Counted from the stretch's first letter, positions 34,483 to 43,227 are shown. The stretch: DNA of 64,000 nt from Jeotgalicoccus halotolerans (GCF_003387165.1 NZ_QUMW01000011.1:62001-126000), one strand, 5' to 3'. Notes: generated from the sequence alone by a model not told the origin. Numbers and translations are program-made.

Positions 34483-35757
34483 TTATTCCACCCCGCAAGC
34501 TTCTGCAATGACTTCCACTATGTGTTTCACTGCGATTTCGTTACTCAATCCCTCACGTTCTACGCCCAGTTGCATCTGAATATGACAGCCCGGGTTAGAC
34601 GTGATTATTAAATTTGGTTTTGCTATCTTTACATTATGCATTTTCATATCCAAAATCTTCATGGATTCATCAAAATGCAAAATATTATATATTCCTGCAG
34701 AACCGCAGCATAAAGATTTTTGAGGCATTTCTATATAATTAAGCTGCGGAATTTTGTTGATCAGTTTTAAAGGATCGTTGAATACTTTCTGGACATTCTC
34801 AAGATGACATGACGGCTGATACACTGCATTTTTATCGATACCATGGACTAAATCCAAATCGATTAATGCCATAATCTGCGAGATGTCTCTAACTTTATTC
34901 GTGAATTCCACGGCACGTTTATGCCAATCAGTTCCCGGCTCAAAAAGCTTATCGTACTCTTTTAAAGTTGCTCCGCACCCGCCGATAGTATTAACAATAT
35001 AGTCAAAGTCATATTTTTCGTATGCCGCGATATTCTTCATGGCAAGTTCGACTGTCTGTGCCGTCTCTCCTGCATGATGCTGAAGTGCACCGCAGCATCC
35101 CTGTTTCGGTATATTCGTTACCTGTACATAGTGTTTCTTCATAATCTTAATAGCAAGTTCATTAATGTTTGCAAAGAATGAGTCCATGATACATCCCTGG
35201 AAAAAGCCAATCGATAAATCATTACGTCTGAAAGGATTAATATTTCTTGTAATTCTTTTACTCAAAATGACATCCGGCATCGCTTTATTCATTTGATTAA
35301 ATTTTTTGACCGGCTTGAGCAGATTGTAATTTTTAACGACTTTCTGCATACCCGATATCTGATAAGCGTACAGTCCTTTATTGATAATCCTTAATACATT
35401 TTTGTTTTTCAAAGCAAACTTAAAAGCTGCTGTTCGATTAACCTTCTCTATGACACCCATGTCTTTATTCTCTTTTAATACTTCTACAGCAGACATCAGT
35501 ATGTCTCCATATCTGACATTAGTCGGACAGACTGTTTCACAGGCTCTGCAGCCTAAGCACAGATCAATCCCTTCCTGCATATCTTCAATGGTTATTTTAC
35601 CTTTCGCAGCCATTTGAACAAGATTAATTCTTCCTCTAGGTGAGTGTTTCTCTTTTTTGAATGCTATATATGTCGGACAGACTGGAAGACAGTAACCACA
35701 TTGCACACAGTCATAGGTAGCTTCAATATCCAGTTTATTCAATAATGCATTAGCCAT
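34483..35757 (-). CDS. glcF: GlcF-like iron-sulfur oxidase subunit
   Basis: A 424-residue protein with two 4Fe-4S clusters near the N-terminus, C17-C20-C23-C27 (CVQCGYCLPVCP) and C67-C70-C73-C77 (CLGCRACETVCP), then two CCG domains: GCCGALQHH (about 222) and LCCGSAGIYN (about 353) with upstream paired cysteines. This is the layout of glycolate oxidase subunit GlcF and LutA/GlpC relatives. It carries electrons from the flavin subunit to quinone. It overlaps the glcD-like gene by 8 nt and is adjacent to lhgO. Confidence 0.9.
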   Translation of the reverse strand: MANALLNKLDIEATYDCVQCGYCLPVCPTYIAFKKEKHSPRGRINLVQMAAKGKITIEDMQEGIDLCLGCRACETVCPTNVRYGDILMSAVEVLKENKDMGVIEKVNRTAAFKFALKNKNVLRIINKGLYAYQISGMQKVVKNYNLLKPVKKFNQMNKAMPDVILSKRITRNINPFRRNDLSIGFFQGCIMDSFFANINELAIKIMKKHYVQVTNIPKQGCCGALQHHAGETAQTVELAMKNIAAYEKYDFDYIVNTIGGCGATLKEYDKLFEPGTDWHKRAVEFTNKVRDISQIMALIDLDLVHGIDKNAVYQPSCHLENVQKVFNDPLKLINKIPQLNYIEMPQKSLCCGSAGIYNILHFDESMKILDMKMHNVKIAKPNLIITSNPGCHIQMQLGVEREGLSNEIAVKHIVEVIAEACGVE

Positions 35758-37156
35758 TTCGCAACACTAACCTTTTTTCTCCTTCTTCAGGAAATATTTT
35801 GCCTGGATTTAAAATGTTTTTAGGGTCCAGGGCTTTTTTAATCGCTTTTTGAAAATCGAGACCATCCTCGCCGACTTCATTTAGCATAAATGCTTTCTTC
35901 ATCGTTCCTATACCATGTTCCCCCGATAGCGTACCGCCAAGCTCAATCGCATAGTTGAATATTTCTTCAACTGCAAACTCAACTCTTTTCACTTCTTCTT
36001 CATCTCTCATATTTGTGTTGATTGTAGGATGTAAATTACCATCTCCCGCATGTCCGAAAACAACAATATTAAGATTGTACTTGTTCTTTATTTCATCAAT
36101 TTTCTTAAACATATCCGGTATTTTACTCAGCGGTACTGTTGCGTCTTCAGAAATCTTAGTATATCCGCTTGTCACAATCGCAGGAGAAACCAGTTTGCGC
36201 ACCTGCCACAGCTTTTGTTCCTGGTCTTTATTTTCTGCAACCTGAACATTAGAAACTCCAATTTCTTCTAACGCTTTTTTGATCACTGAAAGTTCTTTCG
36301 GCAGAACTTCAGGATCGCCATCCACTTCAACAAGGATAATTGCTGCTGCATCTCTTGGAAGATTCAACTCTGCATAATCTTCTACTTTATTTATTGAATT
36401 TTGATCTAAAATTTCCATTTTAGAAGGTCTTACACCTGCAGTCAGTATTTTAGAAATTGATTTACCTGCGGTATATAAATCATCAAATATAATCATAGCC
36501 GTCATGGTATCCAGTGGTTTAGGAATCAATCTTAATGTCGCTTCAGTAATAATTCCAAGTGTGCCTTCAGAACCAATAAGAAGTTTCGTTAAGTCATATC
36601 CTGTTACATTCTTTACAGTGCAGCCGCCTGTTCTAATCAGTTTTCCTGCAGCAGTAACGACTTCAAGACCAATAACATAGTCTTTAGTCACACCATACTT
36701 CACGCCTCTCGGCCCTCCGGCGTTTTCAGCCAAATTTCCACCGATAGTACAAATTGAAGATGATGACGGATCCGGAGCATACATTAAATTATATTGCTCG
36801 GCCAGCTTATGAATATCTCCGGTCTTTACACCTGGACTCACCTTGATTATCAGGTCTTCCGGGTAAATCTCCAATTTTTGGGTCCATTGTGAGAAATCCA
36901 TCACGATACCGCCGTGAACTGGCAGAGGCCCGCCGGATAAACTGGTACTCGCTCCCCTTGGATAAATTGGAATTGCAAATTCATCAGCAATTTCAACAGT
37001 TTTTTGTACTTCTTCAGCACTTAATACCTGAACCACTAAATCCGGTATATGCTGGCCAAAAGAAGCGTCATAACTGTATGACACTCTTTCGTCTACCGCC
37101 TTTAGCAATCTTTCTTTAAAAATCTTATTTAATTTATCTATTATTATCTTTTCCAT
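35750..37156 (-). CDS. glcD: GlcD-like FAD-linked 2-hydroxyacid oxidase subunit
   Basis: A 468-residue FAD-binding PCMH-fold protein of the GlcD/D-lactate dehydrogenase type: IPIYPRGASTSLSGGPLPV (about 67-85), SSSICTIGGNLAENAGG, LTKLLIGSEGTLGIITEATLRL, and the C-terminal GHAGDGNLHPTIN and GTLSGEHGIGTMKK (about 420) with the active-site histidines. It oxidises D-2-hydroxy acids such as glycolate, D-lactate or D-2-hydroxyglutarate. I start it at ATG 37156, preceded by AGGTGG; that RBS overlaps the stop of the GntR gene. Forms a complex with the GlcF-like subunit. Confidence 0.9.
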   Translation of the reverse strand: MEKIIIDKLNKIFKERLLKAVDERVSYSYDASFGQHIPDLVVQVLSAEEVQKTVEIADEFAIPIYPRGASTSLSGGPLPVHGGIVMDFSQWTQKLEIYPEDLIIKVSPGVKTGDIHKLAEQYNLMYAPDPSSSSICTIGGNLAENAGGPRGVKYGVTKDYVIGLEVVTAAGKLIRTGGCTVKNVTGYDLTKLLIGSEGTLGIITEATLRLIPKPLDTMTAMIIFDDLYTAGKSISKILTAGVRPSKMEILDQNSINKVEDYAELNLPRDAAAIILVEVDGDPEVLPKELSVIKKALEEIGVSNVQVAENKDQEQKLWQVRKLVSPAIVTSGYTKISEDATVPLSKIPDMFKKIDEIKNKYNLNIVVFGHAGDGNLHPTINTNMRDEEEVKRVEFAVEEIFNYAIELGGTLSGEHGIGTMKKAFMLNEVGEDGLDFQKAIKKALDPKNILNPGKIFPEEGEKRLVLRNG

Positions 37157-37165
37157 ATAAACCAC

Positions 37166-37867
37166 CTAAATTCTATCGTCACCGAGTTTTCTTCTCATAT
37201 TAAATAAATGTTCTTTCATTAAATTGGATGAAAGTTCCGGATTCTGTTTTTTAATAGCATCATAAATAATTGCATGCTCATCATAAACCTGTTCTCTTTT
37301 TCTTGGTTTTCCGACATTTAATTTAAGAGAAAACTCAAGTGCATCACGGTGTACTGACTGCAGATTCTTAAATGTCTGAATCAGGTAATCATTCTGAGTC
37401 GAAATAACCACAGCTTTATGAAAATCATAGTCAGCTTCCATACCTATAATCTGCTGATTAGTAGTGATTTTCCTAAAATGATTTAAGGCTTCTTCAATTT
37501 TTAAAAGATCATCTTCAGTTCTGCGTTCTGCTGCGAAATATGCTGAGCGGACTTCTATTACCGTTCTCATTTCGAGTAAATCAAAGAGCTCTTTTTTATT
37601 GAAAGTTCCATAAGTAAATTTTTTGACCTGTTCCGTAACAGATGTATTTTTCACATACGTTCCTTTCCCTTGGCTTGATTCTACATAGCCAATGGAAATT
37701 AATTTACTTAATGCTTCCCTGATTGGTACCCGGCTGACCTTATAAAAATTAGCCAGTTCATTTTCGGAAGGGAGCTTATCGCCAATCTTATAATCCCCGC
37801 TTTTTATTTGTTCGACAAGGTTGCCGAATATCAAATCAGATAATTTCTCTTTTTTAATAGGCTCCAT
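37166..37867 (-). CDS. FadR-subfamily GntR regulator
   Basis: A 233-residue regulator. The winged helix occupies about residues 10-75 (KLPSENELANFYKVSRVPIREALSKL, GYVESSQGKGTYV) and an FCD ligand domain follows (about 90-225; metal/ligand-type residues in DYDFHKAVV and HAIIYDAI). FCD regulators commonly bind a carboxylic acid through a metal ion and control hydroxy-acid catabolism (LldR, GlcC). Embedded in the run of hydroxyacid oxidase genes it is the obvious local regulator, and a perfect TNGTNNNACNA site (40802-40812) lies before the first gene of the run. Confidence 0.88.
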   Translation of the reverse strand: MEPIKKEKLSDLIFGNLVEQIKSGDYKIGDKLPSENELANFYKVSRVPIREALSKLISIGYVESSQGKGTYVKNTSVTEQVKKFTYGTFNKKELFDLLEMRTVIEVRSAYFAAERRTEDDLLKIEEALNHFRKITTNQQIIGMEADYDFHKAVVISTQNDYLIQTFKNLQSVHRDALEFSLKLNVGKPRKREQVYDEHAIIYDAIKKQNPELSSNLMKEHLFNMRRKLGDDRI

Positions 37868-37888
37868 ACTTCCTCCATTAAATATATA

Positions 37889-38770
37889 CTAGATATTTAG
37901 CAAAAATTTAGGGTTTTCACTAACCATTTTGTTAATACTGCTCTCAGGAATACCTTCTTCTACTAGCTTTTCAATGAATTGTTCTAAAGCATTAATAACA
38001 GGTATATTGTGAGCTTGCCCATAATCAGTTACCAATACACAGTGATTATCACCAATTTCTAAAATTGAATCAGCTAAATCTCTAATGGATAAGTTATTGA
38101 AATCTTGACCACATGCTAGATAACATTTCTCTATATAACATCCATTTTGAGCCAAATGGACTTGCTCTTCTAAAGGTATAGCTGCTATACCAAGATCTGC
38201 ATGTTGAATCAGGATTTTTTCTACACCTATTCTCTTAGCTTCTTCCACAAGTAGAAGTACCTCCGAATGATTTAAATGGCCAGTAGCTAGCACTGCATCA
38301 TACTCAGCAATTAATGTTAGTATTTCCTTCACGTTATCTTTCACTTCATTTTGAGTATTGATTACTGTTAAACCCTCTGAAAAGTCATCAACTGTCTTAC
38401 TAGTTTTAAATATACTTCTTTTAATATTCTGAGAAAAATATTTTTTATGTTGTAAGGCTGATAAAGTTGGCATCCATACTATCTTAGCACCCATTTCCAA
38501 TGCCATATTGACTGAGTTTTTACTTAAACCGCCAGTAAACAAATTACAGACTATTCCTCCGAATATGTTTAATTCAGGATATTTAATTTGAAGTAATTCT
38601 GCTCTATCAAAAGTTGTACTCTCATGAGATTTCAAAACAATCCCATTCATTCCTGCTGCATTGACATCTTCTAATAACTCCCAATCATTTTGTCTTCTTT
38701 CAAAAATACTTGGCGAAGAATGAGCATGCATTTCTATAGCATCAGTTAGTAATGAATTCCACTTTTTCAC
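37889..38770 (-). CDS. DUF6282-like metal-dependent hydrolase
   Basis: A 293-residue protein beginning LTDAIEMHAHSSPS with the HxH metal motif at His15/His17, typical of amidohydrolase/PHP-type barrels. Further candidate ligands are the lysine in GIVLKSHESTTF, histidines in LATGHLNHSEVLLLVEEA (about 165-182) and LIQHADLG, and the aspartate in CVLVTDYGQAHN (about 248-260). This agrees with DUF6282 proteins, which are annotated near catabolic genes but have no known reaction. Start codon GTG, with GAGGAAG upstream. Codon use is more AT-rich than that of genes before 33 kb. It likely hydrolyses or isomerises the cluster substrate. Confidence 0.72.
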   Translation of the reverse strand: MKKWNSLLTDAIEMHAHSSPSIFERRQNDWELLEDVNAAGMNGIVLKSHESTTFDRAELLQIKYPELNIFGGIVCNLFTGGLSKNSVNMALEMGAKIVWMPTLSALQHKKYFSQNIKRSIFKTSKTVDDFSEGLTVINTQNEVKDNVKEILTLIAEYDAVLATGHLNHSEVLLLVEEAKRIGVEKILIQHADLGIAAIPLEEQVHLAQNGCYIEKCYLACGQDFNNLSIRDLADSILEIGDNHCVLVTDYGQAHNIPVINALEQFIEKLVEEGIPESSINKMVSENPKFLLNI

Positions 38771-38794
38771 GTTGATTCCACTTCCTCATTATAA

Positions 38795-40021
38795 TTATGA
38801 ACTAAAAGTCTGAACTATATTTAAAAAACCGAGTATTATCGTAAATAATACAGCACAACCACCTATAATATTAAGAGCTTTATTATTTCTTAATGTTCCG
38901 CTAATATCTTTTCTATTGATTAAATAAATCACTAATATGGCAGTGATTGGTAGGAGCATTCCATTAATTGATTGTGCTAACACAATCGTCCAAACTGGAT
39001 TTGTTACACCAACAGCAAAAAATACCGGAACCCATGATACAAAGCTAAATACGAGTCTAAATGGAGTACTTTTTAAATCTGTAGATAGTCCCAAACTTTG
39101 TGTAAAAACATATGCTGCAGAAAGCGCAGCCATAGGCATTGAAGATACTGCTGCTGCAAAGAGTCCTATACTAAATAAAAAATATGCTATATTGCCAAGG
39201 ATGGGTTCTAGGGTCATCGCCATTTCACTGGCTCCTTGAATCTCTAGTCCAGTTGATAAATGTAAAGGATGTAAAACTGTTGCTGCTACTACACCAATAG
39301 CCATAGTTACCAATCCTCCAATAAAAATTGGAATTATAGTATCAAAGCGCATAAGTGTCACATTAGCTCTAGCATTTTTATGCCATCCTCGTTCTAATAC
39401 AGCTGTAGAATGTAGGTAAAAGTTATAAGGAACGACAGTAGTTCCTATTAAAGCAATTATTAAAGTTATATGATTTAATTCAAATGTAGGAACTACCAAA
39501 CCTGTAATTATATTTGTGTAATCTGGTTTTACATAAATCATATTTATTAAAAATACTAATCCCATTAAAATAACAAGTATTGTAACAGTTTTTTCCAAAA
39601 CGTTATATTTACCAATCATCAATAAAGTCCAATATATTAGTGTAACTAGTATTATCCAGAAACTCGCTGGAATACCTTCTATTAATCCACCCATAGCTAT
39701 ATTAACACCGGACAAGTTACCGACTGAATATACGGCGTTTCCACCAACAATTGCTGTGATTACAATAATACTTGCCCATAACCCTAATTTATCACGTACC
39801 GTTTTAGCCAAAGGTTCTCCAGTAGTCATAGCTAAACGCGCTGTCATTTCCTGCAGAATTATTGTAATGATTACTGCTGCCGTAACAGATGCCCATAATA
39901 ACGTATAACCATGCTCTGTTCCTGCAACGATACTTGTGGTAATTGTTCCCGTTCCAACGAATGCTCCAGCAACCAACATTCCTGGTCCAATCTCTTTAAA
40001 CATACTGAAAAACTTTTTCAT
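38795..40021 (-). CDS. NRAMP-fold transporter with non-canonical substrate site
   Basis: A 408-residue membrane protein of about eleven helices with the NRAMP/LeuT fold: GPGMLVAGAFVG at residues 12-23 (helix 1), LQEMTARLAMTTGEPLA (about 56-72) and GTTVVPYNFYLHS (193-205, helix 6). True NRAMP metal importers have DPGN in helix 1 and MPH in helix 6; here these read GTGT (23-26) and VPY (197-199), so the residues that coordinate manganese and iron are missing. A divalent transition-metal role is therefore doubtful; an organic solute or a different ion such as magnesium is more likely. Sits between the MBL-fold and DUF6282 genes in the catabolic run. Confidence 0.82.
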   Translation of the reverse strand: MKKFFSMFKEIGPGMLVAGAFVGTGTITTSIVAGTEHGYTLLWASVTAAVIITIILQEMTARLAMTTGEPLAKTVRDKLGLWASIIVITAIVGGNAVYSVGNLSGVNIAMGGLIEGIPASFWIILVTLIYWTLLMIGKYNVLEKTVTILVILMGLVFLINMIYVKPDYTNIITGLVVPTFELNHITLIIALIGTTVVPYNFYLHSTAVLERGWHKNARANVTLMRFDTIIPIFIGGLVTMAIGVVAATVLHPLHLSTGLEIQGASEMAMTLEPILGNIAYFLFSIGLFAAAVSSMPMAALSAAYVFTQSLGLSTDLKSTPFRLVFSFVSWVPVFFAVGVTNPVWTIVLAQSINGMLLPITAILVIYLINRKDISGTLRNNKALNIIGGCAVLFTIILGFLNIVQTFSS

Positions 40022-40041
40022 TTACATACCCCTCTAATTAG

Positions 40042-40770
40042 TTAATCTTTAATATTTAATTCTATTTTTGGTTTTCCATTAAAATCTATTAAATGATCTG
40101 GATATAATATTGACATTTTATTATTTATTACTGGTTCCCAATTCCCGGACTTTTTTATTAATGGAATATCGTGTCCTGGATAAATTATATTTGCATTGTT
40201 TAATAAAAAATCTATTGTACTCATTGCTAATTCTTTATTAATTGTATTAGTTAATTGACTTTTTAGAATTTCTTTTCGATTTTTGATAGCATCACTCACT
40301 AAGTAAGTATCATCTCTTTTTAAACCCATTAAGTTCAAAGTATGTCCTGGTAAGCTGACAACTTCAAAACCATGAATTATATCCCCTTCTTCTATTGTTT
40401 TTGTATTTATATGATTTTTTAATTTTTCACAATGAAAATCAGGAACCATAAGATCTTCAGCTGTTTCTTGAGTAACCAGCTCCCCCGAACTAATATAAAT
40501 ATTTGCATTTGGGAATAATGTCCAATTGACGGCATGATCAAAATGTAAATGACTTATAAATACAGAGTTTATATCTTTGAGATTTAAATTTAACTCCTTC
40601 AATCGTCTTATTAATTCAAATCTTTCGTTATAACCTCCTGTATCGAACAGCATAAATTTTTCTTGATTTTGCTCTTCGACCTTGATTAGATATACGCTGC
40701 TCCAACCCAAAAATCCTCTAGACGACTTGGCAGGAAAGCCATGAAATACTGGTATGATTTCAAACTCCAC
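40042..40770 (-). CDS. Metallo-beta-lactamase-fold hydrolase
   Basis: A 242-residue protein with the HxHxDH metal motif at 74-79 (SHLHFDH), a PGHTLN histidine (about 136), a bridging aspartate in TYLVSDAIK and a final histidine in YPGHDIPL. The arrangement is that of the N-acyl homoserine lactonase-like/quinohemoprotein-like MBL branch, where lactones and esters are hydrolysed by two zinc ions. First gene of the seven-gene minus-strand run, started by GTG at 40770 with GGGAGG six bases upstream; an ATG two bases earlier is out of frame. It could open a lactone before uptake products enter the 2-hydroxyacid oxidases. Confidence 0.82.
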   Translation of the reverse strand: MEFEIIPVFHGFPAKSSRGFLGWSSVYLIKVEEQNQEKFMLFDTGGYNERFELIRRLKELNLNLKDINSVFISHLHFDHAVNWTLFPNANIYISSGELVTQETAEDLMVPDFHCEKLKNHINTKTIEEGDIIHGFEVVSLPGHTLNLMGLKRDDTYLVSDAIKNRKEILKSQLTNTINKELAMSTIDFLLNNANIIYPGHDIPLIKKSGNWEPVINNKMSILYPDHLIDFNGKPKIELNIKD

Positions 40771-40801
40771 ATAATCCCTCCCTTTTTGAATACGCTTTCA
40801 C

Positions 40802-40812
40802 TTGTAATACAA
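40802..40812 (-). promoter_or_regulatory. Predicted FadR/GntR-family operator
   Basis: TTGTATTACAA on the minus strand (TTGTAATACAA on plus), a perfect match to the FadR-subfamily pattern TNGTNNNACNA, 32 bp before the GTG start of the first gene of the run that encodes a FadR-type regulator. Confidence 0.6.
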
Positions 40813-40886
40813 TATGATAACCTTACAATAAAGATGGATATATTACAACATTTATCTGATAATTATTTAAATTTCCAAAAATAAAA

Positions 40887-40915
40887 AAGTTCTCAGGATA
40901 ATCTCCTGAGAACTT
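40887..40915 (-). terminator. Terminator of the metallopeptidase gene
   Basis: Perfect 12-bp stem AAGTTCTCAGGA/TCCTGAGAACTT with a TAATC loop, followed on the minus strand by TTTTTTAT. Confidence 0.9.
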
Positions 40916-40924
40916 ACATATATC

Positions 40925-42265
40925 TTAATGTTTTCTCTTCCTATAAACGATTATCCCAATAATCGCAGCAAGGATAATCCCTGCTCCAATTGCTATCTTA
41001 ATAATCGTGTCCTGCAATTCCTGTTTCCTCGCTTCTTCAGCAGCTTTTTCACGTTCTTCCGCTTCAAGCTGCTCCTGTTTCTCTTTTTCAAGTCTTTCTG
41101 CTTCGGCCTTCTGCTCTGCTTCTTCACGGGCTTCCTGTTCTTCTCGTTCCCGCTGCTCTTCCGCTTCGCGCTGCGCTGTTTCATCAGCTTCCCATGCTTC
41201 TTCCAGATTGCTGTTTAGATTATCAATTTCATCCTGTTTCAAATTGTAAACATCAGAAATATAACTTTTCGAATTAGCCAGGGCACGGGTCAATGATTCT
41301 CCCATATTACGGTCCTGATACGCTTCTTCAACTTCCGAAATCGTCGCTTCCAGTTCTGACGTATCAGTATCCTCAACACTGCCTGTCAGCGCTGAGCGCG
41401 TATATGAAGTATACAATTCCTGACCATTTCCATCTTTGGCGACAACGTGAAAGTCATAAGTAGTGTCTGTATTTAAACCTTCAATTCTAAAGCTGCTGCT
41501 TGTCGTCGTTCCAACGGATTCTCCATTTCGGAACATTTCATACTCAGCCGCATCTTCATGAGCATCCCAGTACATCGTTGCGGTATTGCCTGTGACTTCC
41601 CCTGCTGATAAAATCCGGTGGGCAAAATCTTCAAAGAAAGCATAGGTTTTCGGTGCTTTCTCGGCTAATTCAGAACGTGAATCATCAGTATAATAGTACA
41701 TCGCAAATGCTTCACCGAAATACTCCTCGGCCATATTGTAGTATTCACGCTGCGAACTGCCGCCGAACAGCTGATCTACCTCTTCTGCATGTATGGCTCT
41801 GAATTCTTCAGTCTCGCTGACCTGGACCCCTACTGTAAATGAATCGACAACATGACCGTATTCATGGAGCTCCAAGTTAATTGTCGAATGTCCTTTGCCG
41901 TATTCACTGTAGCCGATACGCGCCATCGAAACGTGGCCGCCGGCTCCCGGAATTTCATCCCAGGAGCTTGTATGGCCTCTCGGCACAACGCCTTTTAAGT
42001 GTGCGAATTCCGGCTGTTCTGTAATCGGTGTATCCGCCAAAATAAACACTGCACCGTTATTGCTCGTCTGATATAAGATACTGTTTTCAACATGATTCAT
42101 ACGGCTGATCATTCTCTGTGCTTCCTGCCAGCTTTCATCAGATGATGCCCGTACATCGACCATATTCTGCAAATACGGATTGATTGCTTCTTCGGCGTGA
42201 ACCCCCGGCGCCCATAACAATAATATTCCCGCTATTAATAATGTAATTCTCTTTGCTGCATTCAT
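40925..42265 (-). CDS. Surface-anchored ATLF/Pro-Pro-endopeptidase-like metalloprotease
   Basis: A 446-residue exported protein. Residues 1-24 are a signal peptide (cleavage near VHAEE). Residues about 28-222 form a zinc peptidase domain: HEYGH at 134-138 (HExxH), a distal glutamate in EEYFGEAFAMYYY (Glu181 or Glu185) and a nearby tyrosine pair, as in the anthrax lethal factor C-domain and the clostridial/bacillar Pro-Pro endopeptidases. Residues about 226-295 look like one FN3 domain (ATMYWDAHEDAAEYEMFRN, YDFHVVAKD). A Glu/Lys/Arg/Gln-rich helix (about 362-418) leads to a transmembrane helix (421-441) and KRKH, which anchors the protein with its domains outside. The start is ATG 42265, eight bases after GGAG. 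The substrate is unknown. Confidence 0.82.
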   Translation of the reverse strand: MNAAKRITLLIAGILLLWAPGVHAEEAINPYLQNMVDVRASSDESWQEAQRMISRMNHVENSILYQTSNNGAVFILADTPITEQPEFAHLKGVVPRGHTSSWDEIPGAGGHVSMARIGYSEYGKGHSTINLELHEYGHVVDSFTVGVQVSETEEFRAIHAEEVDQLFGGSSQREYYNMAEEYFGEAFAMYYYTDDSRSELAEKAPKTYAFFEDFAHRILSAGEVTGNTATMYWDAHEDAAEYEMFRNGESVGTTTSSSFRIEGLNTDTTYDFHVVAKDGNGQELYTSYTRSALTGSVEDTDTSELEATISEVEEAYQDRNMGESLTRALANSKSYISDVYNLKQDEIDNLNSNLEEAWEADETAQREAEEQREREEQEAREEAEQKAEAERLEKEKQEQLEAEEREKAAEEARKQELQDTIIKIAIGAGIILAAIIGIIVYRKRKH

Positions 42266-42283
42266 CCTTATCACTCCGAACTT

Positions 42284-42556
42284 TTAAAACTCGTAATTTG
42301 TCTCCATATCCCATTCATGAATTTCATAATCTCTCGCCCCAAGCGAAATGTAGGGATCCTGCTTTACGAGTGCGACCGCTGACTCTGTGTCTTCTGTACG
42401 ATAAATTATAAGACCGCCGGCACCGTCGGCGAACCGTCCGTTCATCAGCACGCTGCCCGCTTCTCTTTGCCGCGCTAAAAATTCCAGATGCTCCGGTCTA
42501 TGTACGCGTGATAATTCTTCATCTTTCATCGATAAAAACACTGCGAAATACTTCAT
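42284..42556 (-). CDS. YciI-like protein
   Basis: A 90-residue YCII-family protein: KYFAVFLSMKD, RPEHLEFLARQREAGSVLMNGRF (about 21-43, with the conserved histidine and serine/aspartate region) and the strand GLIIYRTEDTESAVALVKQDPYISLGARDYEIHEW. The compact alpha/beta ferredoxin-like fold may act in ring cleavage-product or dehalogenation chemistry, but no function is established for stand-alone members. RBS AGGAGATGA precedes it. It lies upstream of the protease gene on the same strand, 18 bp apart, and may be co-transcribed with it. Confidence 0.82.
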   Translation of the reverse strand: MKYFAVFLSMKDEELSRVHRPEHLEFLARQREAGSVLMNGRFADGAGGLIIYRTEDTESAVALVKQDPYISLGARDYEIHEWDMETNYEF

Positions 42557-42613
42557 TGCTTCATCTCCTTAACAGTAATATACACTAAATGAAAACAGAC
42601 TGGAAACTCCAGC

Positions 42614-43147
42614 CTATTTCAATGACTCTATTCTTTCAGTTAATATTCTGCTGATGTCTTCTTTGTTCTGGTCTGCAGGCTTATATTCCGTGAGATGTTC
42701 GCCATTAATAAATACTGTCGGCACAATTTTCAGCCCGCGTTTATTAAAATCTTCCAGCACTGCTTCACCGCGTTCATAGGCCGCCATTTTTTCAGGCAGT
42801 CCGAGCGTGTCTTCACACATTTCAAGTGTTTTCCTGAAGCTCTTCACCCAGGACTCCTGTGTTTGAAATAACTTTTTCAGCACCTCAAACCCTTCTATCG
42901 GGTCATCGTGATCGACGTAATTATTAGCAACTGTTCCGCGGAGCAGCCGGTCCTTCGTCCGGTCAACATGTTTAATAACAAACTTCACATGTCCGCTGTC
43001 TGTATAAGGTTTAATCACTTCAGAGGCAATTTCAAAAAACCTGGCACTGTATGGACAGCCGAGGTTCACAAATGCTTCCACTTCAATTGATGCGTGCTCA
43101 AGACCGACTGTTAAGTATTCAATATCCGCACTGTATCTGTTTTTCAC
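42614..43147 (-). CDS. DsbA-like thioredoxin-fold protein
   Basis: A 177-residue DsbA/thioredoxin_4-type protein without a signal peptide. EAFVNLGCPYSARFFEI (about 25-41) corresponds to the active site, but the usual CxxC is CPYS, leaving a single cysteine, so it is a monothiol variant. The helical insertion (about 60-130) and the cis-proline strand VPTVFINGEHL (about 143-153) are normal. Similar single-Cys proteins occur across Staphylococcaceae and are annotated as thioredoxin-domain proteins of unknown role, perhaps glutathione- or bacillithiol-related reductases. Monocistronic. Confidence 0.83.
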   Translation of the reverse strand: MKNRYSADIEYLTVGLEHASIEVEAFVNLGCPYSARFFEIASEVIKPYTDSGHVKFVIKHVDRTKDRLLRGTVANNYVDHDDPIEGFEVLKKLFQTQESWVKSFRKTLEMCEDTLGLPEKMAAYERGEAVLEDFNKRGLKIVPTVFINGEHLTEYKPADQNKEDISRILTERIESLK

Positions 43148-43227
43148 AAAAACTCCCCCAATTTTTATTTCGCTTAGTACTAAACATACCCAATTTTCCT
43201 AGTGCGCAATCTCATTAATAAAAAGAG

